A DNA stretch of 31,612 nt, from positions 1 through 31,612 of the forward strand of contig JAEWLJ010000009.1 of the NCBI GenBank assembly GCA_023393455.1, in the 5' to 3' direction. Positions 22,306-30,341 of this stretch are shown in pieces. The notes beneath the pieces were generated by a model. The model saw only the letters and a list, made by a program, of their open reading frames with translations, had not been told where the DNA came from and did not search any database. The stretch's first letter is position 1. Every line of letters starts with the position of its first letter. Both the position numbers and the translations under genes were made by a program. The DNA is from Methanobacteriota archaeon. GTDB lineage: Archaea; Halobacteriota; Methanomicrobia; Methanomicrobiales; Methanoculleaceae.

Positions 22306-23112
22306 ATGGAAACAGTTACACTCACCATAAAGAACCAGCCCGGGTTGTTCCTCGAGGCTGATAGCATCACCCCCGATGCGTTCGCTGGAAAGAAGGCGGA
22401 AGAGATCGTCGACCTCCCTGTTTATGTAGGGAGGGAACAGTTCCGGCTCGGAGACTACTTTGAGGTTTCCGGCAACGCCGGAGCGACCCCGGCAGAGACG
22501 AAGATCGTCGTCAACGGCGACCTCTCCCGGGTCAAGTACATCGGCATGAAGATGACCGCCGGCGAGATTGTTGCCAACAGCAACGCCGACATGTATGTCG
22601 GCGCCTGGATGCAGGGCGGTAAGATCACGGTGAACGGAAACGTTGACGCCTTTGCCGGAACCGGCATGAAGGGCGGCGAGATCGCCATCAAAGGCAACGC
22701 CGGGAACTATCTCGGCGCCGCCTACCGCGGCGACTGGCGTGGCATGGCCGGCGGGAAGATCACCGTCACCGGCAATGCCGGGAGCGATCTCGGTACCTTC
22801 ATGAACGGCGGCGAGATCGTCGTCGACGGCGATGTCGATGTCCACGTTGCCACCCATGCCGAAGGCGGGAGGATCATCATCAAGGGCAATGCAAAGAGGC
22901 GCCTCGGTGGCCAGATGGTTGAAGGCGAAATCTACGTCTTTGGCAGCATCGATGTCATGATGCCCGGCTTTGCATACCGTGAGGATGTTGATGTCGATGT
23001 GGACGGCATCAAAGGACGGTTTGCTCTCTACGAGGGCGACCTCGGAGAGCGCCACCGGAAACGAAAGGGTCAGACGATCTACGCTAAGCTCTACCAGCGG
23101 ATCGAGGCCTGA
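22306..23112 (+). CDS. fwdC: Formylmethanofuran dehydrogenase subunit C
   Basis: A 268-residue protein with a right-handed beta-helix made of repeats such as GGKITVNGNVD, GGEIAIKGNAG, GGKITVTGNAG and GGEIVVDGDVD, related to the glutamate synthase alpha-subunit C-terminal domain. It is a structural subunit that joins FwdA to FwdB/FwdD. It is the last gene of the fwd-hdr unit and is followed within ten bases by a T-tract terminator. fwdE and fwdH are not in this cluster. Confidence 0.93.
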   Translation: METVTLTIKNQPGLFLEADSITPDAFAGKKAEEIVDLPVYVGREQFRLGDYFEVSGNAGATPAETKIVVNGDLSRVKYIGMKMTAGEIVANSNADMYVGAWMQGGKITVNGNVDAFAGTGMKGGEIAIKGNAGNYLGAAYRGDWRGMAGGKITVTGNAGSDLGTFMNGGEIVVDGDVDVHVATHAEGGRIIIKGNAKRRLGGQMVEGEIYVFGSIDVMMPGFAYREDVDVDVDGIKGRFALYEGDLGERHRKRKGQTIYAKLYQRIEA

Positions 23113-23118
23113 ACTCCT

Positions 23119-23128
23119 CTTTTTTTTT
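23119..23128 (+). terminator. T-tract terminator after fwdC
   Basis: A run of nine T (23120-23128) seven bases past the fwdC stop, without a strong hairpin, the usual archaeal form. It ends the fwd-hdr unit before the mcr leader. Confidence 0.6.
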
Positions 23129-23278
23129 GCGCCCCGCGTACCCGGTACCGGTCGTCGGAGAGCAGCCGCGGCCGGAGTAAAAATCGTAACACGAAATAAC
23201 AAATTTTCACTACCCAGATGCTACGGCAGGGGGGGCACGATACGCATACAATTCTCTGTAATCGGCATTTTCCCATCA

Positions 23279-23475
23279 GATATTTAATATCGGGCTCTGG
23301 ATATATATTAGAACAGAGACATAAATAGCAATGCTTATATCATCAGAGGAGGTTACTATCTTTTTGTCCCAAGAGGACGTGCAGTAGTCACTATCAGACA
23401 CAGTCAGCGATGCTTTTAGCGTTCACTTCACATTTCCGGAATGTATGCACATAAAGAGGGTAATGGAGGAAAATT
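23279..23475 (+). promoter_or_regulatory. mcr promoter and leader region
   Basis: This AT-rich stretch holds several TATA candidates: GATATTTAATATC (a palindrome, 23279-23291), GATATATATTA (23300-23310), ATAAATAG (23321-23328) and CTTATATC (23334-23341). I cannot tell which is used; all imply a leader of about 110-165 nt before mcrB. An imperfect palindrome ACATTTCCGGAATGT lies at 23430-23444, and a strong GGAGG ribosome site precedes ATG 23476. Confidence 0.5.
23331..23387 (+). other. Possible short leader ORF before mcrB
   Basis: ATG 23331 opens an 18-codon frame, MLISSEEVTIFLSQEDVQ, ending in TAG; a second frame of 14 codons (MLLAFTSHFRNVCT) follows at 23410-23454. Neither has a good ribosome site upstream. 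They could be leader peptides or chance; conservation would decide. Confidence 0.2.
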
Positions 23476-24780
23476 ATGGCAAAATACAAGGAAACGATTG
23501 ACCTGTACGATGATGCAGGCAAGCAGTTGAAGAGTGGTGTGCCGCTCGAGAAGATCAGCCCCGTGATCAACCCGGCGACCAGGAAACTGATCGACCTCAC
23601 CAAGAGGACGATTGCAGTCAACCTGGGCGGGATTCAGGAGAGCCTGAAGACCGGAAAGGTAGCCAAGGGATATGTTCTCGGGCGTGAGATGAACCTCGAC
23701 ATCATCGGCAACAAGGATGCTGTCATCGCCAAGATCAAGGAGATGGTCCAGGTCGAAGAGGGCGACGACACCAACATCCGCGAGTTCAACGGCGGTAAGC
23801 TCATCCTCGTCGAGGCTCCCAAGGCCCGTCTCGAGGCTGCATCCACCTACGACGCCGCGATCACCTCGGTCGCAGCCGCAACCACTTACGCGCTCGTCGA
23901 GCAGTTCGACATCGGAGCGTTCGACGCGGCGATGATCAAGGCAGCAGTCTGGGGTTCCTACCCGCACACGATGGACCTTTCCGGTGCCAACGTCACGTCC
24001 ATTCTGTCGATCCCCCAGAACAACGAAGGTCTCGGCTACGCGCTCCGTAACATCCCGGTCAACCACGCCGTGATGATGACCGGCAAGAACGCGATGCAGG
24101 GTGCCGCACTCTCGTCCACCTTCGAGCAGGCAGGAATGTTTGAGATGGGTAACGCCATCGGACCGTTCGAGCGCGCCCAGCTGCTTACGTACGCTTACCA
24201 GGGCCTGAACGCGAACAACCTGGTCTACGACCTGGTCAAGAAGAACGGAGCAACCGGAACCATCGGTACCGTCGTCCAGAGTCTGGTCGAGCGCGGTATC
24301 GAGGACAAGGTCATTACTCCCGGCAAGAAGGGAGGATACTTCCAGTTCTACGACACGAAGGACCCCATGCTCTGGAACGCCTACGCCGCTGCGGGAACCA
24401 TGGCAGCCACCATGGTCAACTGCGGTGCCGGACGGTTCGCCCAGGCAGTCTCCTCGACGCTCCTGTACTTCAACGACCTGCTCGAACACGAGACCGGCCT
24501 CCCCGGCTGCGACTATGGTCGTGTCATGGGAACTGCCGTCGGGTTCTCGTTCTTCAGCCACTCGATCTACGGCGGTGGCGGCCCCGGTATCTTCAACGGC
24601 AACCACGTTGTGACCCGGCACGCCGCAGGCGTCGCTATCCCGTGCGTGGTCGCTGCGGCGGCACTCGATGCCGGAACCCAGATGTTCTCACCCGAGAGCA
24701 CATCCAAGGTCTACGGCGACACGTTCGGCCAGGTTGACGTCTTCAACAAGCCGATCCAGCAGATCGCAAAGGGTGTGTAA
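23476..24780 (+). CDS. mcrB: Methyl-coenzyme M reductase beta subunit
   Basis: A 434-residue protein matching McrB over its full length. Mcr releases methane from methyl-coenzyme M using coenzyme B at nickel cofactor F430, as an (alpha-beta-gamma)2 hexamer. Recognisable parts are MAKYKETIDLYDDAGKQL, the TSVAAATTYALVEQFDIGAFDAAM stretch in two pieces, and the glycine-rich HSIYGGGGPGIFNGNHVVTR loop near the coenzyme B channel. A GGAGGAAAATT ribosome site gives a clear start. It leads the canonical mcrBDCGA operon, 17 bases before mcrD. Confidence 0.97.
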   Translation: MAKYKETIDLYDDAGKQLKSGVPLEKISPVINPATRKLIDLTKRTIAVNLGGIQESLKTGKVAKGYVLGREMNLDIIGNKDAVIAKIKEMVQVEEGDDTNIREFNGGKLILVEAPKARLEAASTYDAAITSVAAATTYALVEQFDIGAFDAAMIKAAVWGSYPHTMDLSGANVTSILSIPQNNEGLGYALRNIPVNHAVMMTGKNAMQGAALSSTFEQAGMFEMGNAIGPFERAQLLTYAYQGLNANNLVYDLVKKNGATGTIGTVVQSLVERGIEDKVITPGKKGGYFQFYDTKDPMLWNAYAAAGTMAATMVNCGAGRFAQAVSSTLLYFNDLLEHETGLPGCDYGRVMGTAVGFSFFSHSIYGGGGPGIFNGNHVVTRHAAGVAIPCVVAAAALDAGTQMFSPESTSKVYGDTFGQVDVFNKPIQQIAKGV

Positions 24781-24797
24781 ATAACCGAAGGATGCTA

Positions 24798-25274
24798 ATG
24801 ACCGAAGCCATATACCCTCAGGTTCGAATCGTTTCTGCGCGATTCCTCAAGCCCGATACGGTGGAAGAACTCCTGAACAGGCTTGTTCAGATCGGCGGGA
24901 TTCTCCGGATGTCTCTTACCGGACAGAACCTTCCCGCCACCGTTCCCTACGGGCCCGCGCGGGGGAAACCCAACCCCCACCCGGACCGTAAGGTCATCCA
25001 TGTCGGAGACCAGGACGTCCAACTCCAGGTACAGGTTGGAAACGTTATCCTGGAACTCGAGGACGAGTCGTATATCCCGGCCGTCGAGGAAGCAGTCGAC
25101 GAAGTCTTTGAAAGCAAGGACTTCTCCTGCACCGTCCAGAGAGGACGGTTCATGAAGACCCAGCCGACGGTATCCGACTACGCGAAATACGGACCTGATG
25201 CCGACAAAGAGATTCTCGGGCTCGTTGATCCGAGAAAGAAGGAAGGCCCCGTTATCATTCAGGGAAACAAGTAA
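24798..25274 (+). CDS. mcrD: Methyl-coenzyme M reductase operon protein D
   Basis: A 158-residue accessory protein of the mcr operon, not part of the purified reductase. McrD is thought to help the assembly or maturation of Mcr or the delivery of its cofactor. Segments such as YPQVRIVSARFLKPDTVEEL, LPATVPYGPARGKPNPHPDR and the VQLQVQVGNVILEL strand are typical. ATG 24798 is preferred: AAGGA lies about six bases upstream, whereas for the ATG two codons earlier the site would touch the start codon. Confidence 0.93.
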   Translation: MTEAIYPQVRIVSARFLKPDTVEELLNRLVQIGGILRMSLTGQNLPATVPYGPARGKPNPHPDRKVIHVGDQDVQLQVQVGNVILELEDESYIPAVEEAVDEVFESKDFSCTVQRGRFMKTQPTVSDYAKYGPDADKEILGLVDPRKKEGPVIIQGNK

Positions 25275-25275
25275 G

Positions 25276-25899
25276 ATGCCAATCGGAAGAGTGACTCAGG
25301 TCGTCGATTGCCGCGAGAGCATGGGGATGGGAAAAGGAGGCGGTCTCGCCCAGCGGGGCACCATCTCTGAGACCAGATCCCCCGATGTTATCGTGATCGG
25401 GATGTCCCCCGGCCGCAGACACGTGACAAAACCGGTCTGCGACATCACCTCCGGTCTGCGGAGGGAGGGGGCGGAGTTCTCCGTGACCACGCTCGTCCTC
25501 AATGCGGGGAGCGGAGTTCCGGCAGATTCGCCCGTCGCGGGCCACGTTCTCGGGGCTTATTTCGGACTGACAGAGAAAGAGATCGCCCAGATCGAGCAGC
25601 ACAAGGTAGCCATCCTGCATCACGGGAACGTTCGCTCCCATGTGGTGCAGAAAGTCCGGTTTATCCTTGAGCACGCAAACATCAGGGCTATCGTCGTATC
25701 CCAGGCTCCGATCGACTTTGAGGATCTCGCGAAAGAGGGGATCAGGACTGCGGTGGTTATGCCGCCGCCTGACCGGACGAAGACGAAAGGCATGGTGATA
25801 GATATCGTCAGCGGTGTGACAAGAGGCCAGACACCCGGCAGGGAAAAATTGGCAGAGGTCGTTCGTGCCGTTATGAAAGCACTGAAAAGCCCAACATGA
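25276..25899 (+). CDS. mcrC: Methyl-coenzyme M reductase operon protein C
   Basis: A 207-residue protein of the McrC family, known as part of the complex that reductively activates Mcr (component A3a). ATG 25276, one base after the mcrD stop, gives the family start MPIGRVTQVVDCRESMGMGK; an earlier in-frame ATG lies inside mcrD and adds unrelated residues. Conserved parts are GKGGGLAQRGT, GMSPGRRHVTKPVCDIT and VLNAGSGVP. It lies between mcrD and mcrG, the order seen in most methanogens. Confidence 0.93.
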   Translation: MPIGRVTQVVDCRESMGMGKGGGLAQRGTISETRSPDVIVIGMSPGRRHVTKPVCDITSGLRREGAEFSVTTLVLNAGSGVPADSPVAGHVLGAYFGLTEKEIAQIEQHKVAILHHGNVRSHVVQKVRFILEHANIRAIVVSQAPIDFEDLAKEGIRTAVVMPPPDRTKTKGMVIDIVSGVTRGQTPGREKLAEVVRAVMKALKSPT

Positions 25900-25916
25900 A
25901 TGAGGTGAAAGAAAAC

Positions 25917-26681
25917 ATGGCATACAAGCCCCAATATGGACCGGGTACATCCAAGGTCGCCGAGAACCGGCGCAAGCAGATGGACCCCAAACAGAAGCTT
26001 GAGAAGATGCGTGACGTGACTGATGAGGACATCGTACTGATCCTCGGTCACAGGGCACCAGGAGCCGCCTATCCGACGGCCCACCCGCCGCTCGCCGAGC
26101 AGCAGGAGCCCGACTGTCCCATCAGGAAGATTGTAACCCCAACAGAGGGTGCAAAGGCCGGCGACCGCGTTCGCTACATCCAGTTTGCGGACTCGATGTT
26201 CTTCGCCCCCTCGCAGCCCTACCAGCGGACTTACACCGAGTGCTACCGCTTCCGCGGTATCGACCCCGGTACGCTCTCGGGCCGTCAGATCGTCGAGTGC
26301 CGCGAGCGTGACCTCGAGAAGTACTCGAAGGAACTCGTCGAGACCGAACTCCTCGACCCGGCCCGCACCGGCATCCGCGGCGCGACCGTGCACGGTCACT
26401 CGCTCCGTCTTGCCGAGAACGGCATGATGTTCGATATGCTCCAGAGGAGTGTCCTTGGCGAGGACGGCATCGTCCGCTACGTCAAGAACCAGATCGGCGA
26501 GCCCCTCGACCGTGCGGTTGCTATCGGCAAGCCGCTCGACGAGAAGTGGCTCAAGGCCCACACGACGATCTTCCACTCGCTTGGCGGCACTGCATACCGC
26601 GATGACAAGGAGTACATCGAGTACGTCCAGCGCATCCACACGCTGAGAACAAAATACGGGTTCCTACCGAAGGAGGCCTGA
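25917..26681 (+). CDS. mcrG: Methyl-coenzyme M reductase gamma subunit
   Basis: A 254-residue protein matching McrG, which with McrA and McrB shapes the F430 pocket and substrate channel. Typical segments are MAYKPQYGPGTSKVAENRR, ILGHRAPGAAYPTAHPPLAEQ and IRGATVHGHSLRLAENGMMFD. ATG 25917 follows GAGGTGA at the right spacing; an ATG seven codons earlier contains that ribosome site and is rejected. It is five bases from mcrA, in keeping with equal amounts of the subunits. Confidence 0.97.
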   Translation: MAYKPQYGPGTSKVAENRRKQMDPKQKLEKMRDVTDEDIVLILGHRAPGAAYPTAHPPLAEQQEPDCPIRKIVTPTEGAKAGDRVRYIQFADSMFFAPSQPYQRTYTECYRFRGIDPGTLSGRQIVECRERDLEKYSKELVETELLDPARTGIRGATVHGHSLRLAENGMMFDMLQRSVLGEDGIVRYVKNQIGEPLDRAVAIGKPLDEKWLKAHTTIFHSLGGTAYRDDKEYIEYVQRIHTLRTKYGFLPKEA

Positions 26682-26686
26682 TTACG

Positions 26687-28393
26687 ATGGCAAAGATTGA
26701 GAGAACCCAGAAACTCTTCCTGAAATCCCTCAAGGAGAAATTCCAGGGTCAGGACGTCGAATCCGAGACGACCGAGTTCTACAAGTTCAACGGTTACCAC
26801 CAGTCTCCCCGCAAGGAGGAGTTCGTGAAGGCGAGCCGCGCCGTCGAGATGGACCGCGGCATCTCCATGTATGACCCCGTACGCTGCCACCTGGGCGGTA
26901 TCCCGCTCGGCCAGCGCCAGCTGATGACCTACGAGGTCTCCGGCACCGGAGTCTTCGTGGAGGGCGACGACCTGCACTTCGTCAACAACGCTGCGATGCA
27001 GCAGATGTGGGACGACATTCGGAGGACGGTCATCGTCAACATGGACCTCGCCCACCAGACGCTGCAGAAGCGTCTCGGCAAGGAAGTTACTCCCGAGACG
27101 ATCAACGAGTACCTCCACGTGCTGAACCACGCGATGCCCGGTGCGGCCGTCGTTCAGGAGCACATGGTCGAGACTCACCCCGGCCTCGTTGAAGACTGTT
27201 ACGTCAAGGTCTTCACCGGCGACCAGGAACTCGCGGACGACCTCGAGCCCCAGTTTGTCCTCGACGTCGAGAAGCTCTTCCCCGGAAAGCAGGCCGAAGC
27301 GCTCTCCGCAGCCGTAGGGAAGTCCCTCTGGCAGGCGATCCACATCCCGACCGCGGTCTCCAGGACCTGCGACGGTGGAACGACCTCCCGGTGGTCTGCG
27401 ATGCAGATCGGTATGTCCTTCATCGGTGCCTACCGTATGTGCGCCGGTGAAGCGGCAGTCGCCGACCTATCCTACGCTGCAAAGCACGCAGGCGTCATCC
27501 AGATGGCGTCCCACCTGCCCGCCCGGCGTGCCCGTGGCCCGAACGAGCCCGGCGGTATCGGCTTCGGTCTCTTCTCGGATATCATCCAGGCGAACCGGAA
27601 GTACCCCAACGACCCCGCAAGGTCTGCCCTTGAGGTCGTCGGCGCCGGAACCATGCTGTTCGACCAGATCTGGCTCGGCTCCTACATGTCCGGCGGTGTC
27701 GGATTCACCCAGTACGCAACCGCGGCCTACACCGACAACATCCTCGATGAGTTCACCTACTACGGTATGGACTACATCAAGGACAAGTACAAGGTCGACT
27801 GGAAGAACCCGAGCCCGGACGACAAGGTCAAGCCGACCTACGACATCGTCAACGACATCTCGACCGAGGTCGCCCTGAACGGCATGGAGCAGTACGAGCA
27901 GTACCCGACCATGATGGAGGACCACTTCGGCGGTTCCCAGCGTGCCGGTGTGCTTGCCGCCGCGTCCGGTCTCTCGACCGCCATCGCGACCGGAAACTCC
28001 AACGCCGGCCTGAACGCCTGGTACCTCTGCATGCTCCTGCACAAGGACGGATGGTCGCGTCTCGGCTTCTTCGGCTACGACCTCCAGGACCAGTGCGGGT
28101 CCGCGAACTCCCTCTCCATCCGTGGAGACGAGGGCGCGATCGGCGAGGTCCGTGGCCCGAACTACCCGAACTACGCGATGAACGTCGGCCACCAGGGCGA
28201 GTACGCCGCGATCACCGGCGGTGCCCACTACGGCCGCGGCGACGCGTGGTGCTTCGACCCGCGGGTGAAGATCTGCTTCGCCGACCCCGCGCTGAAGTTC
28301 GACTTCGCCGAGCCCCGTCGCGAGTTTGCGAAGGGTGCCATCCGCGAGTTCATGCCCGCCGGCGAGCGTTCGCTCATCATCCCGGCGCGGTAA
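26687..28393 (+). CDS. mcrA: Methyl-coenzyme M reductase alpha subunit
   Basis: A 568-residue McrA. Aligned by eye with the Methanothermobacter protein, Gln157 equals the axial nickel ligand Gln147. The residues that carry post-translational changes are all kept: His267 (N-methylhistidine), Arg281 (5-methylarginine), Gln418 (2-methylglutamine), Gly463 (thioglycine) and Cys470 (S-methylcysteine). The offset changes from 10 to 18 because of an insertion around residues 371-385 (WKNPSPDDK). SGGVGFTQYATAAYTDN marks the usual active-site region. Whether each change is made cannot be read from DNA. The sequence is very close to what I remember for Methanoculleus. It is the last gene of the mcr operon. 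Confidence 0.98.
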   Translation: MAKIERTQKLFLKSLKEKFQGQDVESETTEFYKFNGYHQSPRKEEFVKASRAVEMDRGISMYDPVRCHLGGIPLGQRQLMTYEVSGTGVFVEGDDLHFVNNAAMQQMWDDIRRTVIVNMDLAHQTLQKRLGKEVTPETINEYLHVLNHAMPGAAVVQEHMVETHPGLVEDCYVKVFTGDQELADDLEPQFVLDVEKLFPGKQAEALSAAVGKSLWQAIHIPTAVSRTCDGGTTSRWSAMQIGMSFIGAYRMCAGEAAVADLSYAAKHAGVIQMASHLPARRARGPNEPGGIGFGLFSDIIQANRKYPNDPARSALEVVGAGTMLFDQIWLGSYMSGGVGFTQYATAAYTDNILDEFTYYGMDYIKDKYKVDWKNPSPDDKVKPTYDIVNDISTEVALNGMEQYEQYPTMMEDHFGGSQRAGVLAAASGLSTAIATGNSNAGLNAWYLCMLLHKDGWSRLGFFGYDLQDQCGSANSLSIRGDEGAIGEVRGPNYPNYAMNVGHQGEYAAITGGAHYGRGDAWCFDPRVKICFADPALKFDFAEPRREFAKGAIREFMPAGERSLIIPAR

Positions 28394-28404
28394 ACCCAAA
28401 TCAA

Positions 28405-28413
28405 TTTTTTTTT
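28405..28413 (+). terminator. T-tract terminator after mcrA
   Basis: Nine consecutive T, twelve bases after the mcrA stop codon, followed by the AT-rich mtr leader. Confidence 0.6.
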
Positions 28414-28451
28414 CCTTACCGTAACCCGACATGCCTAAAAAAGACATTCCT

Positions 28452-28483
28452 GCCGATATTTTACATTTTAATGCGATATCGGC
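28452..28483. promoter_or_regulatory. Operator-like dyad upstream of mtrE
   Basis: Perfect 8-base arms GCCGATAT (28452-28459) and ATATCGGC (28476-28483) are separated by 16 AT-rich bases. It lies just upstream of the likely mtr promoter. The spacing equals that of the dyad before the aks operon, although the arm sequences differ. It could also fold into a hairpin in the mcr 3' end. Confidence 0.4.
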
Positions 28484-28493
28484 GTAACTTTTC

Positions 28494-28508
28494 GAAACCT
28501 TTAATTAA
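28494..28508 (+). promoter_or_regulatory. mtr operon promoter (BRE and TATA)
   Basis: GAAACC directly followed by TTTAATTAA fits an archaeal BRE plus TATA box. A start about 25 bases on would give a leader of roughly 55 nt before ATG 28588, which contains a strong GGAGGAGG ribosome site (28573-28580). Confidence 0.5.
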
Positions 28509-28587
28509 GTCATAAACAACTGTTAAATGAACCAAAAAGGTTTTGAACCCGTACTCTGGTGCCATGAGCACCGGAGGAGGATGCTGA

Positions 28588-29493
28588 ATGGAAGAGATCG
28601 TATTTGGCATCGGCATTACCGCATTGGCAGGTGCTCTTGCAACCGTCGCCGGCGCTGCGGAAGACGTTGAATCTGATATCGGATCACAGGGTGACCCGAA
28701 CTCTCAGGTCCAGCTGGCTCCGCAAATGGGATATATTCACCGCATCTTTAACAAGGCAGTTGCCGGTGAACCCCCAGCGTACGGCTTATGGGTTGCTCTG
28801 GGCGCAGGCCTTGCCTGGGCTTTCATGGCGATGCAGATAAACCCGATACTTGCAATCGTGCTCGGGAGTGCTCTCGCGGTCTTCGTGCAGGGCATATATG
28901 CGACTACCGCATATCTCGGCCGTACTGCAAGTCTCGCCAAGTTCGGACAGCCGGTCTACATCGATATTCTGAAGTCGATGACGACCGTGACCATGGCACA
29001 CGCGTTCGTAGCAATCTTCACCACCGTCGCAATGTGTCACCTTATGATCAGCGCACTCGGCCACCCCTTCCCGCTCCCGCTTCTGGGTCTCGTCTGGGGG
29101 ATCGCGCTCGGTGCAGCCGGATCTGCGACCGGCAACCCGTTCTATGGAAAGGAACGGCAGTACCAGGAGCAGAAGTTCGGAGCAGGCGTTCCGATCTCCG
29201 CGTCCGGTAACATCGTCCGCTACGCCGAGGCCGGCCAGCGGAACTCGCTCGACAACGGTTTCTTCAGCGCCAAACTCGGCGGCCCCGCCTCGGGCATCTG
29301 CTTTGGCCTGATCGTCTTCTTCGAACTCTGGCGTACCGTGGTCTTCGAAGAACTCAACGTCTGGGGACCGATCATCGTCGGTATCGTCGTTATCCTGGTC
29401 TTTGCCATCATCGACCGCTACATCGAGGTCTGGGCAAGGAAGAACTTCGGGCCCTACACGGCCCCTGAGGCCCCTGAGGAGGCATCCACATGA
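28588..29493 (+). CDS. mtrE: Methyl-H4MPT:coenzyme M methyltransferase subunit E
   Basis: A 301-residue integral membrane subunit of Mtr, the sodium-pumping complex that moves the methyl group from methyl-tetrahydromethanopterin to coenzyme M. It has about six hydrophobic segments, for example ALGAGLAWAFMAM, ILAIVLGSALAVFVQG, FVAIFTTVAMCHLMI and IIVGIVVILVFAII, and the conserved loop SDIGSQGDPNSQVQLAPQMGYIHRIF (split here into its recognised parts SQGDPNSQVQL and PQMGYIHR). MtrC, D and E form the membrane core that conducts Na+. It heads the mtr operon and its stop overlaps mtrD (ATGA). Confidence 0.95.
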   Translation: MEEIVFGIGITALAGALATVAGAAEDVESDIGSQGDPNSQVQLAPQMGYIHRIFNKAVAGEPPAYGLWVALGAGLAWAFMAMQINPILAIVLGSALAVFVQGIYATTAYLGRTASLAKFGQPVYIDILKSMTTVTMAHAFVAIFTTVAMCHLMISALGHPFPLPLLGLVWGIALGAAGSATGNPFYGKERQYQEQKFGAGVPISASGNIVRYAEAGQRNSLDNGFFSAKLGGPASGICFGLIVFFELWRTVVFEELNVWGPIIVGIVVILVFAIIDRYIEVWARKNFGPYTAPEAPEEAST

Positions 29494-30341
29494 GCGCACT
29501 CGGCGGACCTAAACAGACTGGAGGCATCCAGCCCCCGACGGCAATGGGGCTCATTCTCGGTATCGTTCTTATCGTCGTCGCACTTGGACTCGCCTACTAC
29601 CTCGTACAGATGGCCGGAGTGCTTGCCCTCGGCGGTATCATCATCGGCGGCGTCCTGATCGCCTTCGGCGTTCACTTCGTCCCGGTCGGCGGTGCTCCCG
29701 CTGCAATGGGACAGGCGCCCGGTATCGCGACCGGTGTCGCGATGCTTGCGGCCGGTGCCGGCCTTGCCGGGCTCTTCGGTGGCGCATGGGCCGCCCCGTT
29801 CGGATTCGCTGTCGCCCTCGCGGGCGGTGCAATCGGCGGCGGTCTCCTGATGGCGATCACCTGTACGATGGTCAACGTCATCTACGTCTTCGGCATGGGT
29901 ATCCCGGCAGCTTCCGGTAAGGTCGCAAAAGACCCGATCACGGGCGACACCTTCCCCGAGTACAAGAGCCAGGGTACCGAGGGGCACGGCCTCCCGTTCA
30001 TCTCCTGGGTCGGCGGCGTCATCGGCGGCGCACTCGGAGGTCTGGGGGGAACGCTCATCTACCTCGAGCTCCTCGATATCTACCAGGCACAACTCCCGGT
30101 TATCCTGAACGCAACGGTCGAGCAGATCGCGCCCGTCGCCATCTCGCTTGCCGGCATCTTCGCGGTCGGTATGTTCCTCGTGAACGCCGTGCTTGCGGCG
30201 TACAACATCACCGGTACTATCGAAGGGCCGCACGACCCCAAGTTCAAGCGGTTCCCGAGAGCAATCATCGCAGCCGCCGTGGCATCCGCCGTTACCGGCT
30301 TCTTCGCGATCGGGCTCCTCGAACTGGTGGGGGTATTCTAA
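29490..30341 (+). CDS. mtrD: Methyl-H4MPT:coenzyme M methyltransferase subunit D
   Basis: A 283-residue membrane subunit of the Mtr core. Conserved parts are VHFVPVGGAPAAMGQAPGI, the GAGLAGLFGGAW helix, CTMVNVIYVFGMGIP, DPITGDTFPEYKSQGTEGHG and the late GTIEGPHDPKFKRFPRAI loop. As I remember them, many MtrD proteins are about 230-250 residues and begin near the VHFVPVGG motif. Here some 45 extra residues precede it (MSALGGPKQTGG and one long hydrophobic stretch), which may add a transmembrane helix. The start is fixed by the ATGA overlap with mtrE. The stop abuts the mtrC start. Confidence 0.93.
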   Translation: MSALGGPKQTGGIQPPTAMGLILGIVLIVVALGLAYYLVQMAGVLALGGIIIGGVLIAFGVHFVPVGGAPAAMGQAPGIATGVAMLAAGAGLAGLFGGAWAAPFGFAVALAGGAIGGGLLMAITCTMVNVIYVFGMGIPAASGKVAKDPITGDTFPEYKSQGTEGHGLPFISWVGGVIGGALGGLGGTLIYLELLDIYQAQLPVILNATVEQIAPVAISLAGIFAVGMFLVNAVLAAYNITGTIEGPHDPKFKRFPRAIIAAAVASAVTGFFAIGLLELVGVF

